Part shown: piece after piece, positions 1-7,863 of the stretch
Layout: every line of letters begins with the position of its first letter
Numbering within the stretch: position 1 is the first letter of the stretch
Position numbers and translations under genes: made by a program
The notes under the pieces: model-generated
Databases searched by the model: none
Seen by the model: only the letters and a program-made list of their open reading frames with translations
Told to the model about the DNA's origin: nothing
NCBI GenBank assembly: GCA_028692055.1
Contig: JAQUYA010000009.1
Coordinates: 1-52,539 of the forward strand
Length of the DNA stretch: 52,539 nt
Direction of reading: 5' to 3'
DNA from: Lachnospiraceae bacterium
Lineage (GTDB): Bacteria; Bacillota; Clostridia; Lachnospirales; Lachnospiraceae

Positions 1-49
1 AGAAGATATTTTATCCCAATTAGAAGAAATAAGAACAATATTGCAATAG
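1..49 (+). CDS. 3' end of an upstream gene (partial)
   Basis: In the frame beginning at base 2 the window opens with fifteen sense codons reading EDILSQLEEIRTILQ and then TAG at 47-49. The composition is that of an amphipathic C-terminal helix, so this is probably the tail of a gene whose body lies outside the window. The product cannot be identified from so little sequence. Confidence 0.45.
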   Translation, partial: EDILSQLEEIRTILQ

Positions 50-73
50 CATTAAAGCGGAATAGAGAAAGAA

Positions 74-757
74 ATGGTAATTAATATGACTTATGATAAT
101 ACGACACCGATTACAGCGAAAAGGTATGATGAAAAAATTAATGATACACTTCCATATTATCAGGAATTTTACAATCAAACCTTAGATGTAGTCGAGCAGT
201 GTGGTTTTGGTAAAATAGATTGGCTGGATTTAGGCGGTGGAACAGGTTCTTTGGAAGAACAGGCATTTCAGAAATTTTCGGATATTCATTTTGTATTTGC
301 TGACCCATCAGAGAAAATGATTGAACAGGCAAGAGAAAAGTTGCAAGATGCCTCCGTGCAGTATATTTGTGCAGGTTCCACATCGGTTCATTTTACAGAG
401 CAGTTTGATGTGGTTACAGCAATCCAGTCACATTACTATATGCAGGAAGAAGAACACAAAGAAGCAACAGAATGTGTATATCATGCATTAAAAATGGATG
501 GGATATATATAAATTTTGAAAATGTAATTCCAGAAGATGGAGAAATTAAAAAATTTGAATTATTGAGATGGGGAAAATATCAGCAAAGACATGGAAAAAC
601 AGAGGAAGAAGAAAAAGCACATAATGCTAGGTGCGGCGTAAATTACTTTCCATTAACAGTGAACCAACATATTCAATTATTAAAGGACGTGGGATTTCAA
701 AAAGTTCACGTATTTTGGTATAGTTACATGCAGATGGGAATTTATGGGGTAAAGTAA
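74..757 (+). CDS. class I SAM-dependent methyltransferase
   Basis: A 227-residue protein with a Rossmann-type methyltransferase core. Motif I is LDLGGGTGS at residues 51-59, the ribose-binding acidic position follows in FADPSEKM near residue 75, and a motif IV-like segment (FDVVTAIQSHYYM) lies near residue 115. These features place it among small-molecule methyltransferases of the Methyltransf_11/25 type; the substrate cannot be read from the sequence. The start is uncertain. ATG at 74 has only a weak purine stretch upstream, and ATG at 86, four codons later, is equally possible. It is followed after 75 bp by an acetyltransferase gene with its own promoter, so the two need not be co-transcribed. 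Confidence 0.85.
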   Translation: MVINMTYDNTTPITAKRYDEKINDTLPYYQEFYNQTLDVVEQCGFGKIDWLDLGGGTGSLEEQAFQKFSDIHFVFADPSEKMIEQAREKLQDASVQYICAGSTSVHFTEQFDVVTAIQSHYYMQEEEHKEATECVYHALKMDGIYINFENVIPEDGEIKKFELLRWGKYQQRHGKTEEEEKAHNARCGVNYFPLTVNQHIQLLKDVGFQKVHVFWYSYMQMGIYGVK

Positions 758-760
758 GAG

Positions 761-784
761 TGAAATAATTTGACAATTATTTCA
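761..784. promoter_or_regulatory. perfect inverted repeat centred on the GNAT-gene -35 box
   Basis: The 10-base arm TGAAATAATT (761-770) is followed by TGAC and by its exact reverse complement (775-784). The centre of the palindrome contains TTGACA (770-775), a consensus -35 element. It is either an operator for a dimeric repressor or a weak AT-rich terminator of the preceding methyltransferase gene, which ends at 757. The lack of a T-tract beyond the stem favours the operator reading. Confidence 0.45.
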
Positions 785-797
785 CATTGGTTTTGAT
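770..797 (+). promoter_or_regulatory. sigma-A-like promoter of the GNAT gene
   Basis: TTGACA at 770-775, a 16-base spacer, then TTTGAT at 792-797 (4 of 6 matches to TATAAT). Transcription would start near 803, the first base of the leader hairpin annotated next. Confidence 0.5.
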
Positions 798-826
798 TGT
801 ACGCGTGCTAAAGCGCGCAGATGGGA
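794..826 (+). promoter_or_regulatory. hairpin-AGATGGG leader module, copy 1 (GNAT gene)
   Basis: TGATT (794-798) and four bases precede a 6-bp stem, GCGTGC (803-808) with GCGCGC (813-818), closed over a UAAA loop with one G-U pair. AGATGGGA (819-826) follows with no gap. The start codon ATG at 833 lies seven bases after the GGG, so the GGGA occupies the Shine-Dalgarno position. The same architecture recurs at pth, the GH5 gene and the nicotinate phosphoribosyltransferase gene with different stem sequences. Confidence 0.6.
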
Positions 827-832
827 ATAAAA

Positions 833-1570
833 ATGGTTAATGACAAAGCAGTAGCACTATTTGATAACTGGGACGAGGCAATGATATGGTCGTGCTTACA
901 GGGATATATGGGGAATATGAGAGTGAACGATGAAAGCAATCCAGTATCTGCAATCATTGATATTAGAGATTTTTGCTTTTGTGCAGGAATTCCGGATATA
1001 GATTTGCTTCAGGCTATCTGTGGTTTTAAATTATTAATTCCCCAAAATGAGTCGTGGGAAGCACAGATTGAAAGCTGCTTTGGAGAAAAGGCAAAGAAAT
1101 TATTACGCTATGCAATCAAAAAAGAAGCAGATGCGTTCAGTAAGGAAAAGTTAGCTGCCTACATAAAATCTCTTGATGATTGCTATGAAATTAAATTATT
1201 TGATGCAGAAACAATTCAATTGGCACAAAGTGAGAGCTGGTCTGTGGATCTATGCTCACAATTTAGAGATTTTTTAGATTATCAGGAATATGCAGTCGGT
1301 GTAGCAATATTGCATCATGGGAAGCTGGTTGCAGGGGCATCACCATATGCGATATATCAGAATGGAATCGAAATTGAAATCGACACAAAGCCGGAGTACA
1401 GAGGAAAAGGACTTGCAACTGTATGTGGAGCAAAATTGATTTTAGAATGCCTCGAAAGAAATATTTATCCAAGCTGGGATGCACACGATTTGCGCTCTGT
1501 TCATTTGGCAGAAAAATTAGGATATCATCTTTCACATCCGTACGTGACTTATGAACTTATAAATGAATGA
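833..1570 (+). CDS. GNAT family acetyltransferase
   Basis: A 245-residue protein with a C-terminal GNAT fold. The acetyl-CoA pyrophosphate loop is RGKGLA, within a segment reading EIDTKPEYRGKGLATVCG. The N-terminal ~130 residues are helical and less conserved, an arrangement like the GNAT_acetyltran family (PF12746). The substrate is unknown. An in-frame ATG at 821 exists, but it lies inside the AGATGGGA element after the leader hairpin, so ATG 833 (MVNDKAVALF) is the better start. It stands alone between a methyltransferase and a flavodoxin-like gene. Confidence 0.8.
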   Translation: MVNDKAVALFDNWDEAMIWSCLQGYMGNMRVNDESNPVSAIIDIRDFCFCAGIPDIDLLQAICGFKLLIPQNESWEAQIESCFGEKAKKLLRYAIKKEADAFSKEKLAAYIKSLDDCYEIKLFDAETIQLAQSESWSVDLCSQFRDFLDYQEYAVGVAILHHGKLVAGASPYAIYQNGIEIEIDTKPEYRGKGLATVCGAKLILECLERNIYPSWDAHDLRSVHLAEKLGYHLSHPYVTYELINE

Positions 1571-1605
1571 TACACATAAAAAAATAGAAATAGGGGGATA
1601 TGGAT

Positions 1606-1995
1606 ATGCAGATTTATTATTTTTCAAGGACTGGAAGAAGTAAAAAAATTGCAGAAGAATTGGCAGTACGTTTTGGAGTTGAAGTAAGGAAGATTGAGGA
1701 CCATAGGGACTGGAGTGGAAAAATAAATTATATGAAGGCTGGGGCAATGGCGATGAGTGGAAAAACAATTCCGGTCACGTATGAAAAACCGGAAGCAACA
1801 GAGGACATCGCAGTGGTATTTCCACTTTGGGCAGGTGCGATGCCTCCGGGAGTGAAAACCTTTGTGGAAGAAGTGGGAAAGGGGAAAATCACGGCAATTG
1901 TTACTTCACTTGGAAGTACTCTTAAGAAAAGGAAAGACTTCAAGAAAGTAATCGACCTTGTTGGAAAAGAAATAACAATGCCGGAGAATTTATAA
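1606..1995 (+). CDS. flavodoxin-domain protein
   Basis: A 129-residue protein beginning MQIYYFSRTGRSKKIAEEL. The strand-loop-helix with SRTGRSK is the FMN phosphate-binding loop of flavodoxins (T/SxTGxT type). The segment VVFPLWAGAMPPGVKTF corresponds to the usual second FMN-contact loop. Length is slightly below the ~140-170 of free-standing flavodoxins and the last helix seems short. The start at 1606 is preferred over ATG 1600 because AGGGGG at 1592-1597 is then eight bases upstream rather than two. Probably a low-potential electron carrier or a reductase module; no partner is visible next to it. Confidence 0.75.
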   Translation: MQIYYFSRTGRSKKIAEELAVRFGVEVRKIEDHRDWSGKINYMKAGAMAMSGKTIPVTYEKPEATEDIAVVFPLWAGAMPPGVKTFVEEVGKGKITAIVTSLGSTLKKRKDFKKVIDLVGKEITMPENL

Positions 1996-2091
1996 GTGTA
2001 AAAGATAAATTCCAAGGTAAAACGGCATAAAGCCTTAATGTTTAACAAAATTTTAGTTGAGGTTTTGAGGTAAAGGAATTAAAATAAAGAC

Positions 2092-3339
2092 ATGGAAAAT
2101 TTAAGAGAAGCATTGGAAGAATGTACAAATGAACAACTATATCAGCTGATTATGAGCAATGCGAAGGATAAAACGCTTGCCATCAAGGTAAAGGTACGTC
2201 CCATTATGCATAAGGATACGCTTGTATTTCAGGCGAGCAGCTATGTGGGTACGAAGGTATTGCATGCCAATTACACGAAAGCAGAATTGATTTCTTATGT
2301 AATGGAAAATCTACAGGATAACTTTAAACAACTGGAGATAGAGCACGTAACCATGAAAGTGACGGTATTGGTAAGCAAAAAAGGTAAAGTGACAATAAAG
2401 AAAAAGAAGAATACAGACTCGGTATCATTGGTAGAAAGCAAAAAAATAGATTTGTCCCATAATCGAACCAAAAAATATATTTTGGAGGAAGGAAAGCCGA
2501 TTGATTTCCTAATTGATTTGGGTGTGCAGACAAAAGAAGGAAAGACAGTGCATGCACGCTATGATAAATTTAAACAAATCAACCGGTTTTTGGAATTTAT
2601 TGAGGATATTTTGCCCACACTGAAAAAGAAAGAAAAAATTACGATTTTGGACTTTGGATGTGGCAAGTCGTATCTGACCTTTGCGATGTATTACTATTTA
2701 AAAGTATTACAAAAAATGGATATTCACATTATTGGACTGGATTTGAAGGAAGATGTAATTGCAACCTGTAACAGTCTGAAAGACAAATACGGCTACGAAG
2801 GATTGAATTTTTTAAAGGGTGATATAGGCGAATATAATGGAGTCACAGAAGTAGATATGGTAGTTACTCTCCATGCATGCGATATCGCTACGGATTTTGC
2901 ACTGCAAAAAGCAGTAAAATGGAATGCCAGTGTTATTTTATCAGTGCCATGCTGCCAGCATGAGGTGAATAAGCAGATTCAATGCAAAGAACTAGAACCT
3001 CTGTTAAAGTATGGGCTGATAAAAGAACGTATGGCGGCACTAATTACCGATGCTTATCGCGCGAATTTGCTGGAGGAATGTGGATACGATACGCAGATTC
3101 TGGAGTTTATTGATATGGAGCACACACCGAAGAATATTTTGATTCGGGCAGTAAAAAGACCTGCATTGACTAAAATGACGAAGCGAAGCGAAAATGGCAA
3201 AAACGCAAATACGAAAGATATAAATAGCAAGAAGGTAGATTCTGTAAGAGAAGAAAGAGCAGCGCTGGAATCGTTTCTACATCTGCACCCCACACTTGGT
3301 AAGTTATTAGATGAGGAGAGTCTTCCTATACAGAAATAG
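2092..3339 (+). CDS. SAM-dependent methyltransferase (Methyltransf_32-like)
   Basis: A 415-residue protein. The N-terminal ~130 residues are unrecognised and contain a lysine-rich linker. The methyltransferase core starts around residue 180 with motif I ILDFGCGKSYLTF, followed by the acidic loop IGLDLKEDV. Further on are the family-specific LHACDIATD near residue 260 and SVPCCQHE near residue 285. That combination is typical of the PF13679 family, which includes METTL25-like proteins, and the cysteine pair is a hallmark. The substrate is probably RNA or protein but is not determinable here. The C-terminus is a charged tail. A short gap of 36 bp separates it from the next gene, so co-transcription is likely. 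Confidence 0.8.
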   Translation: MENLREALEECTNEQLYQLIMSNAKDKTLAIKVKVRPIMHKDTLVFQASSYVGTKVLHANYTKAELISYVMENLQDNFKQLEIEHVTMKVTVLVSKKGKVTIKKKKNTDSVSLVESKKIDLSHNRTKKYILEEGKPIDFLIDLGVQTKEGKTVHARYDKFKQINRFLEFIEDILPTLKKKEKITILDFGCGKSYLTFAMYYYLKVLQKMDIHIIGLDLKEDVIATCNSLKDKYGYEGLNFLKGDIGEYNGVTEVDMVVTLHACDIATDFALQKAVKWNASVILSVPCCQHEVNKQIQCKELEPLLKYGLIKERMAALITDAYRANLLEECGYDTQILEFIDMEHTPKNILIRAVKRPALTKMTKRSENGKNANTKDINSKKVDSVREERAALESFLHLHPTLGKLLDEESLPIQK

Positions 3340-3375
3340 AGTTGTTGTATGGTATAAGAAAGTTGATTATAAAAT

Positions 3376-6006
3376 ATGAAAAAACCAATCATAAAAGCAA
3401 TTACCTGTGTTTTAGTTTTTATTATAGCACTTGTAATAATTGGAGCAATTTCAAATAAAGGAAATACGGATATGACGGTGGAGATGCAGCCTGCAACTTA
3501 TCCGCTCATTTATGTACAACGAAATGGAGAAAAAATAAACTGTCTGCACGGGTATTCTGATAAAATGCAGGAAAGCTATATGCGTGACAGCATTACTCCG
3601 ATTAATGAGGACAGAATGCTGTCTTTTACCGTTGACAAATATAAAAGAAAAATTGATTCCATTTCTTTTGAAGTACGAAGTGTGGACGGTTCGCGTCTTG
3701 TAGAAGAAACGGTAGTTGCGGATTATCAAGAGGATAATGACAGTATAACAGCAACCGTGACACTAAAGGATTTAATTAGTGAAAATACAGAATATGCATT
3801 TATTATCTTGATTCATACAGAGGACGGAGAAACGATTCGCTATTATACACGTGTTATTCAGACAAAAGATTATCATGTAGATGAAAAAATAGCGTTTGTA
3901 AAAGACTTTCATGAGAAGACCTTTAAAAAGGATGAAACCATTTCGAAGTATTTAGAAACAAATTCCGAGGGAGATAATACTTCCTATCATTATGTGGATA
4001 TACATTCTAATTTTAACCAAATCACGTGGGGCTCTATCTCAGTGAAAAAGATTAGTGAACCAGTTGCTGCAATTAAAGAATTAGGAACACAGACAGCATC
4101 TATTCAATTAGATTATTATGTGACAGAGGCAAAGAACCGTTATCATGTTGTAGAATTTTATCGTGTACGATATGGAACAGACCGTATGTATTTATTGGAC
4201 TTTGAAAGGACCATGAATCAATTTTTTGATACGGGAAATGAAGTATTTGCAAATAATAAAATTGTACTTGGAATTACAGATGCGGACGTAGAATTACAGG
4301 AAAGTGATGATGGACGTATCGTGGCATTTACACAGGAGGGCAGCCTGTACAGTTATAATGCGACCGACAACAAATGTGTTAGCTTATATTCCTTTTATGA
4401 TGCAGAAAACCAGGATGCAAGAGAGCTTTTTGACAATCATAAAATCAAGATTTTATCTGTTGAAGAAAGTGGAAATATACGTTTTATGGTGTTTGGTTAT
4501 ATGAACAGAGGCAGACACGAAGGCGACGTTGGCATTCAACTGTATTATTACAATAGTGTTTTAAACACCATAGAAGAGGATGCTTTTATTCATTATGATA
4601 AATCCTATGAACTCTTAAATGAGGAAATGGAGCAGTTGTCCTTTGTAAGTAAAAACAGTGTTTTTTATTTTATACTGGATGGAACGATTTATGGTGTTGA
4701 TTTGACCAATAAGACGAGTGAAATCATTGCCAGCAATTTAGCGGAGGATACCTTTAAAGTATCTGCAGATAATCAAATGATTGTGTGGCAGACAGAGCAG
4801 GAAAAATACAATAGCAAAGAATTGACTTTAATGAACCTGAATACAAAGAAACAGACGACCATTGAAGCGCCTGTGGGAACCCGCATAGCACCACTTGGAT
4901 TTATGAATTCCGATTTGATATATGGGATTGCAAATCGAGATGATATTGTAAAAGATAAGTCAGGTATGATTACGTTTCCGATGAAAGAAGTTCTGATTCA
5001 AAGTGAAAGCGGTGAAATATTAAAGGATTATAAGCAGGAAAATATATATGTGGTAGATGGCCGTATAGAAAATAATCAATTGACGCTGACAAGGGTTAAG
5101 AAGATTGGTGCGGAAATAAGCCCGGATGAAGAAAAAGAAAAATTACCGACAGACAATACAGTGAGTGAAAACGCAATAGACGAAAAGGAATGGAATGACC
5201 AGACAGATATTTCGGAAGATATTTTATATAATACCAGTCAATATGAAGCAGTAGCAGATGACCAGATTATGAACAACATAGAGGACGATGTAAAGAAAAA
5301 CAGTGTAGAAACAGTTGCTACAGAAAATTACGAAAAAATTGTCCAAGTTGCACTTCTTAGCACGATACCGACAAAATCCATTAAATATCAGATGCCAAAA
5401 GAAGTATTATTTGAGGGCGGAAGAGAAATACTATTAAATGAACCAAAGGGACGTGAAGAACGCTATTATGTATATGGAAAAGACGGCATTGAAGCGATTT
5501 ATACGAGGCCCTCTACGGCGATTAATCAGGCATTCAGCATTTCCGGAGTAGTCTTGAATGATAATGGAAAATATGTATGGCAAAAAGGAAATCTGGTAAC
5601 CAAAAATCAGATTATGAAGATACAGGAAGCCAAAGCAGAAGAAAGCAGCATTGCAACATGTTTGGATACGATACTTTCTTTTGAAGGCATCAGCAGGAAC
5701 TGTGCACGCTTGCTGGAGGAAGGTGGTACTGTATACTCCATCTTAAGTGATAATCTGGAAAATGCGCAAGTGCTTATGTTAAACGGCTGCAGCTTAGAGT
5801 CTGTCCTATATTATGTCAACAAGGATATACCGGTTATGGCTATGCTGGATGATGGAAATGCAGTATTAATTATTGGATTTAATGAATTAAATACTGTTAT
5901 TATGGACCCGCAGACAGGTACTATTTATAAGAAAGGGATGAATGATTCCACTGCATGGTTTGAGGAAAGCGGAAACAGCTTTATTACCTATGTAAAACAG
6001 GAATAA
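3376..6006 (+). CDS. large membrane-anchored exported protein with C39-like C-terminus
   Basis: An 876-residue protein I cannot assign to a named family. Residues 7-27 form one hydrophobic segment (an uncleaved signal anchor), so the bulk should lie outside the membrane. Residues ~300-600 are rich in short beta-strand repeats with YxYxxxxN/YGxD patterns, suggesting a beta-propeller. Residues 600-650 are an acidic linker. The last ~125 residues resemble a papain-like C39_2 domain: a helix with SSIATCLDTIL, then MAMLDDGNAVLIIGFNE, then VIMDPQTGTIY. In active C39 domains the second element begins G-H; here it is G-N, so the catalytic histidine appears lost. The domain may bind peptide rather than cut it. 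It is followed 20 bp later by an M29 aminopeptidase. Confidence 0.6.
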   Translation: MKKPIIKAITCVLVFIIALVIIGAISNKGNTDMTVEMQPATYPLIYVQRNGEKINCLHGYSDKMQESYMRDSITPINEDRMLSFTVDKYKRKIDSISFEVRSVDGSRLVEETVVADYQEDNDSITATVTLKDLISENTEYAFIILIHTEDGETIRYYTRVIQTKDYHVDEKIAFVKDFHEKTFKKDETISKYLETNSEGDNTSYHYVDIHSNFNQITWGSISVKKISEPVAAIKELGTQTASIQLDYYVTEAKNRYHVVEFYRVRYGTDRMYLLDFERTMNQFFDTGNEVFANNKIVLGITDADVELQESDDGRIVAFTQEGSLYSYNATDNKCVSLYSFYDAENQDARELFDNHKIKILSVEESGNIRFMVFGYMNRGRHEGDVGIQLYYYNSVLNTIEEDAFIHYDKSYELLNEEMEQLSFVSKNSVFYFILDGTIYGVDLTNKTSEIIASNLAEDTFKVSADNQMIVWQTEQEKYNSKELTLMNLNTKKQTTIEAPVGTRIAPLGFMNSDLIYGIANRDDIVKDKSGMITFPMKEVLIQSESGEILKDYKQENIYVVDGRIENNQLTLTRVKKIGAEISPDEEKEKLPTDNTVSENAIDEKEWNDQTDISEDILYNTSQYEAVADDQIMNNIEDDVKKNSVETVATENYEKIVQVALLSTIPTKSIKYQMPKEVLFEGGREILLNEPKGREERYYVYGKDGIEAIYTRPSTAINQAFSISGVVLNDNGKYVWQKGNLVTKNQIMKIQEAKAEESSIATCLDTILSFEGISRNCARLLEEGGTVYSILSDNLENAQVLMLNGCSLESVLYYVNKDIPVMAMLDDGNAVLIIGFNELNTVIMDPQTGTIYKKGMNDSTAWFEESGNSFITYVKQE

Positions 6007-6026
6007 GGGAAAGGTGAAGAATCGGA

Positions 6027-7142
6027 ATGGATGAACGAAATAAAATATTAGCGAAGAATCTGGTACGTTATTCTATGGATGTTCAGGAGGGGGAAAATGT
6101 ATATGTGCATTACATTGGAGAGCAGACGGAAGAATTAGCACGTGCAATTATACAAGAGGTGTATCAGGTTGGGGGTATTCCATATCCGCATTATATGAGT
6201 CAGCGTGTACAGAGAGAAGTATTATTACATTGTACGCAGAAACAAATGAAATTAATGGCGGAAATAGATGCTGCAGAAATGGGAAAGATGGATTGCTATG
6301 TTGCTATTCGTGGAACGGACAATGTGGCAGAACTTTCTGATGTTCCGGCAGATAAAATGGAGTTATACAATAAGCTGTATATGGATCCGGTACACCATCA
6401 GATTCGAGTGCCAAAGACCAGGTGGGTGGTATTACGTTATCCCAATTACGCGATGGCACAATTATCCGGATTCAGCACAGATGCATTTGAAGATTTCTAT
6501 TATCAGGTATGCAATCTCGACTACAGGAAAATGGAACATGCAATGGAAAGTCTGGTAAACCTTATGAACCGAACGGACAAAGTACGTTTAGTGGGCCCGG
6601 GAACCGATGTGACGTTTTCCATAAAAGGAATCAAAGCACAACCCTGCGCCGGAAAATGTAATATTCCAGATGGCGAAGTATATACGGCACCTATTAGAGA
6701 ATCTGTAAACGGTGTACTAAGCTATAATGCACCATCACTCTACCAGGGTTTTACCTATGAAAATGTGAAATTTACATTTGAAAATGGAAAGATAACGGAA
6801 GCAACTGCGAATAATACAGAGAAAATAAACCAGATACTGGATTCTGATGATGGCGCGCGTTATATCGGAGAATTTGCCATCGGGGTAAATCCATACGTTA
6901 TGACGCCAATGAAAGATATCTTATTTGATGAAAAAATCTGCGGTTCTATTCATTTTACCCCAGGAAACTGCTATGAAGAGGCTTCCAACGGAAACACATC
7001 AGTGATTCACTGGGATTTGGTATGGATTCAAAGACCGGAATATGGTGGAGGTGAAATTTACTTCGATGATATCCTAATCCGTAAAGACGGCAGGTTTACC
7101 ATCGAAGAATTACAGCCTCTTAATCCTGAGAACCTAAAATAA
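6027..7142 (+). CDS. aminopeptidase, M29 family
   Basis: A 371-residue metallopeptidase of the AmpS/PepS type, which releases N-terminal residues from peptides using two metal ions in the cytoplasm. Recognisable family blocks are CNIPDGEVYTAP (metal-binding glutamate), YIGEFAIGVNP, and the C-terminal CGSIHFTPGNCYEE followed by SVIHWDL, which supplies histidine and aspartate ligands. Length agrees with the family (about 370-415). An SD-like GGGAAAGG lies just upstream of the start. It follows the C39-like protein gene by only 20 bp, so both may be read as one unit. The convergent gene downstream starts on the other strand. Confidence 0.88.
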   Translation: MDERNKILAKNLVRYSMDVQEGENVYVHYIGEQTEELARAIIQEVYQVGGIPYPHYMSQRVQREVLLHCTQKQMKLMAEIDAAEMGKMDCYVAIRGTDNVAELSDVPADKMELYNKLYMDPVHHQIRVPKTRWVVLRYPNYAMAQLSGFSTDAFEDFYYQVCNLDYRKMEHAMESLVNLMNRTDKVRLVGPGTDVTFSIKGIKAQPCAGKCNIPDGEVYTAPIRESVNGVLSYNAPSLYQGFTYENVKFTFENGKITEATANNTEKINQILDSDDGARYIGEFAIGVNPYVMTPMKDILFDEKICGSIHFTPGNCYEEASNGNTSVIHWDLVWIQRPEYGGGEIYFDDILIRKDGRFTIEELQPLNPENLK

Positions 7143-7162
7143 TCATAACCTTTTATTAGTTC

Positions 7163-7654
7163 CTAATTCGTTGAAAAGATGTGGGAAGCATATTTTTGAA
7201 GAGTAAATAGTAGAAACATGCCCAATATACCACAGGATATTACTTCGCCGACACCGACAGTTAACATAAAGTATGGTATAGAGCCTGGAATGTGGTAAAC
7301 ATATGCAAGTACAAAGGGAACGACAATTGTGTTGGCAATAATTGGACCAACCGGAGCGAGCCATTTGAATTTGCGGCATGCATACGTAACGAAAGCACCG
7401 GCTAAAGTAGCGAGGCTTCCAAAAATAATGTCCAGAAGCATACAACCGGTAAGGGTATTACTAATAATGCATCCGATAAATAAACCAGGAATTGCTGCGG
7501 GTGTGAAATAAGGCAGAATCGTAAGTGCCTCAGAAAAACGAACCTGAATCGCATAATTTGCAAGTCCGAAAGCGTTGGCAATAAAGGTAAGCACAACGTA
7601 GAGAGCAGCAATCATAGCTGCTTGTGTTAAGAATAGTACATTTTTGTTTTTCAT
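7163..7654 (-). CDS. queT: QueT-type membrane transporter
   Basis: A 163-residue, very hydrophobic protein with about five membrane segments. It matches the QueT family (PF06177), substrate-binding S components of ECF transporters that import queuosine precursors such as preQ1 for tRNA modification. The start MKNKNVLFLTQAAMIAALYVVLTF and the downstream IPGLFIGCIISN and LAPVGPIIANT segments are characteristic. SD ACAGGAG lies ten bases before ATG. The energising ECF module is not in this window. A roughly 90-base leader with hairpins precedes it. The identification is by recall of family sequence features. Confidence 0.82.
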   Translation of the reverse strand: MKNKNVLFLTQAAMIAALYVVLTFIANAFGLANYAIQVRFSEALTILPYFTPAAIPGLFIGCIISNTLTGCMLLDIIFGSLATLAGAFVTYACRKFKWLAPVGPIIANTIVVPFVLAYVYHIPGSIPYFMLTVGVGEVISCGILGMFLLFTLQKYASHIFSTN

Positions 7655-7746
7655 ATGAAATTCTCCTGTAGTTTTGTTTTAGGTCAGGAAGGTTACGAAC
7701 TGACCGGTTATTTTGCCGAAAACCAGTATTTATAGGGGTTTCAGCC
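7655..7746 (-). promoter_or_regulatory. structured leader of queT, possible preQ1 riboswitch
   Basis: On the minus strand the leader carries two adjacent hairpins. One pairs ACTGGTT with AACCGGT (one G-U). The next pairs GGTCAG with CTGACC. Both lie upstream of an A-rich stretch and the SD ACAGGAG. queT genes are commonly under preQ1 riboswitches (classes I-III), which end with such an A-rich segment sequestering the SD. I could not thread this sequence onto a known preQ1 class, so the class and even the ligand remain inference. Confidence 0.35.
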
Positions 7747-7752
7747 TTGATT

Positions 7753-7780
7753 AGTATATCACAAAAAAAGGTAAAGTCAA
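7753..7780 (-). promoter_or_regulatory. promoter of queT
   Basis: Read on the minus strand: TTGACT (7780-7775), 16-base spacer, TATACT (7758-7753). Transcription should begin near 7746, giving a leader of about 90 bases. Confidence 0.6.
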
Positions 7781-7863
7781 GGATTGACTCAAGATTCAGC
7801 GAAATAAATCTATTTATAGAGAGAAAATGTGGTATGATAAAAAACAAGTAGGAGCGTGTAATT

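Noticed and set aside
821-832. ATG 821 as the start of the acetyltransferase
   Set aside because: It is part of the AGATGGGA element shared by four leaders. ATG 833 has the right spacing from it.
1606-1995. Flavodoxin gene as a frameshifted pseudogene
   Set aside because: The 129-residue product is somewhat short, but I see no flavodoxin sequence continuing in another frame downstream.
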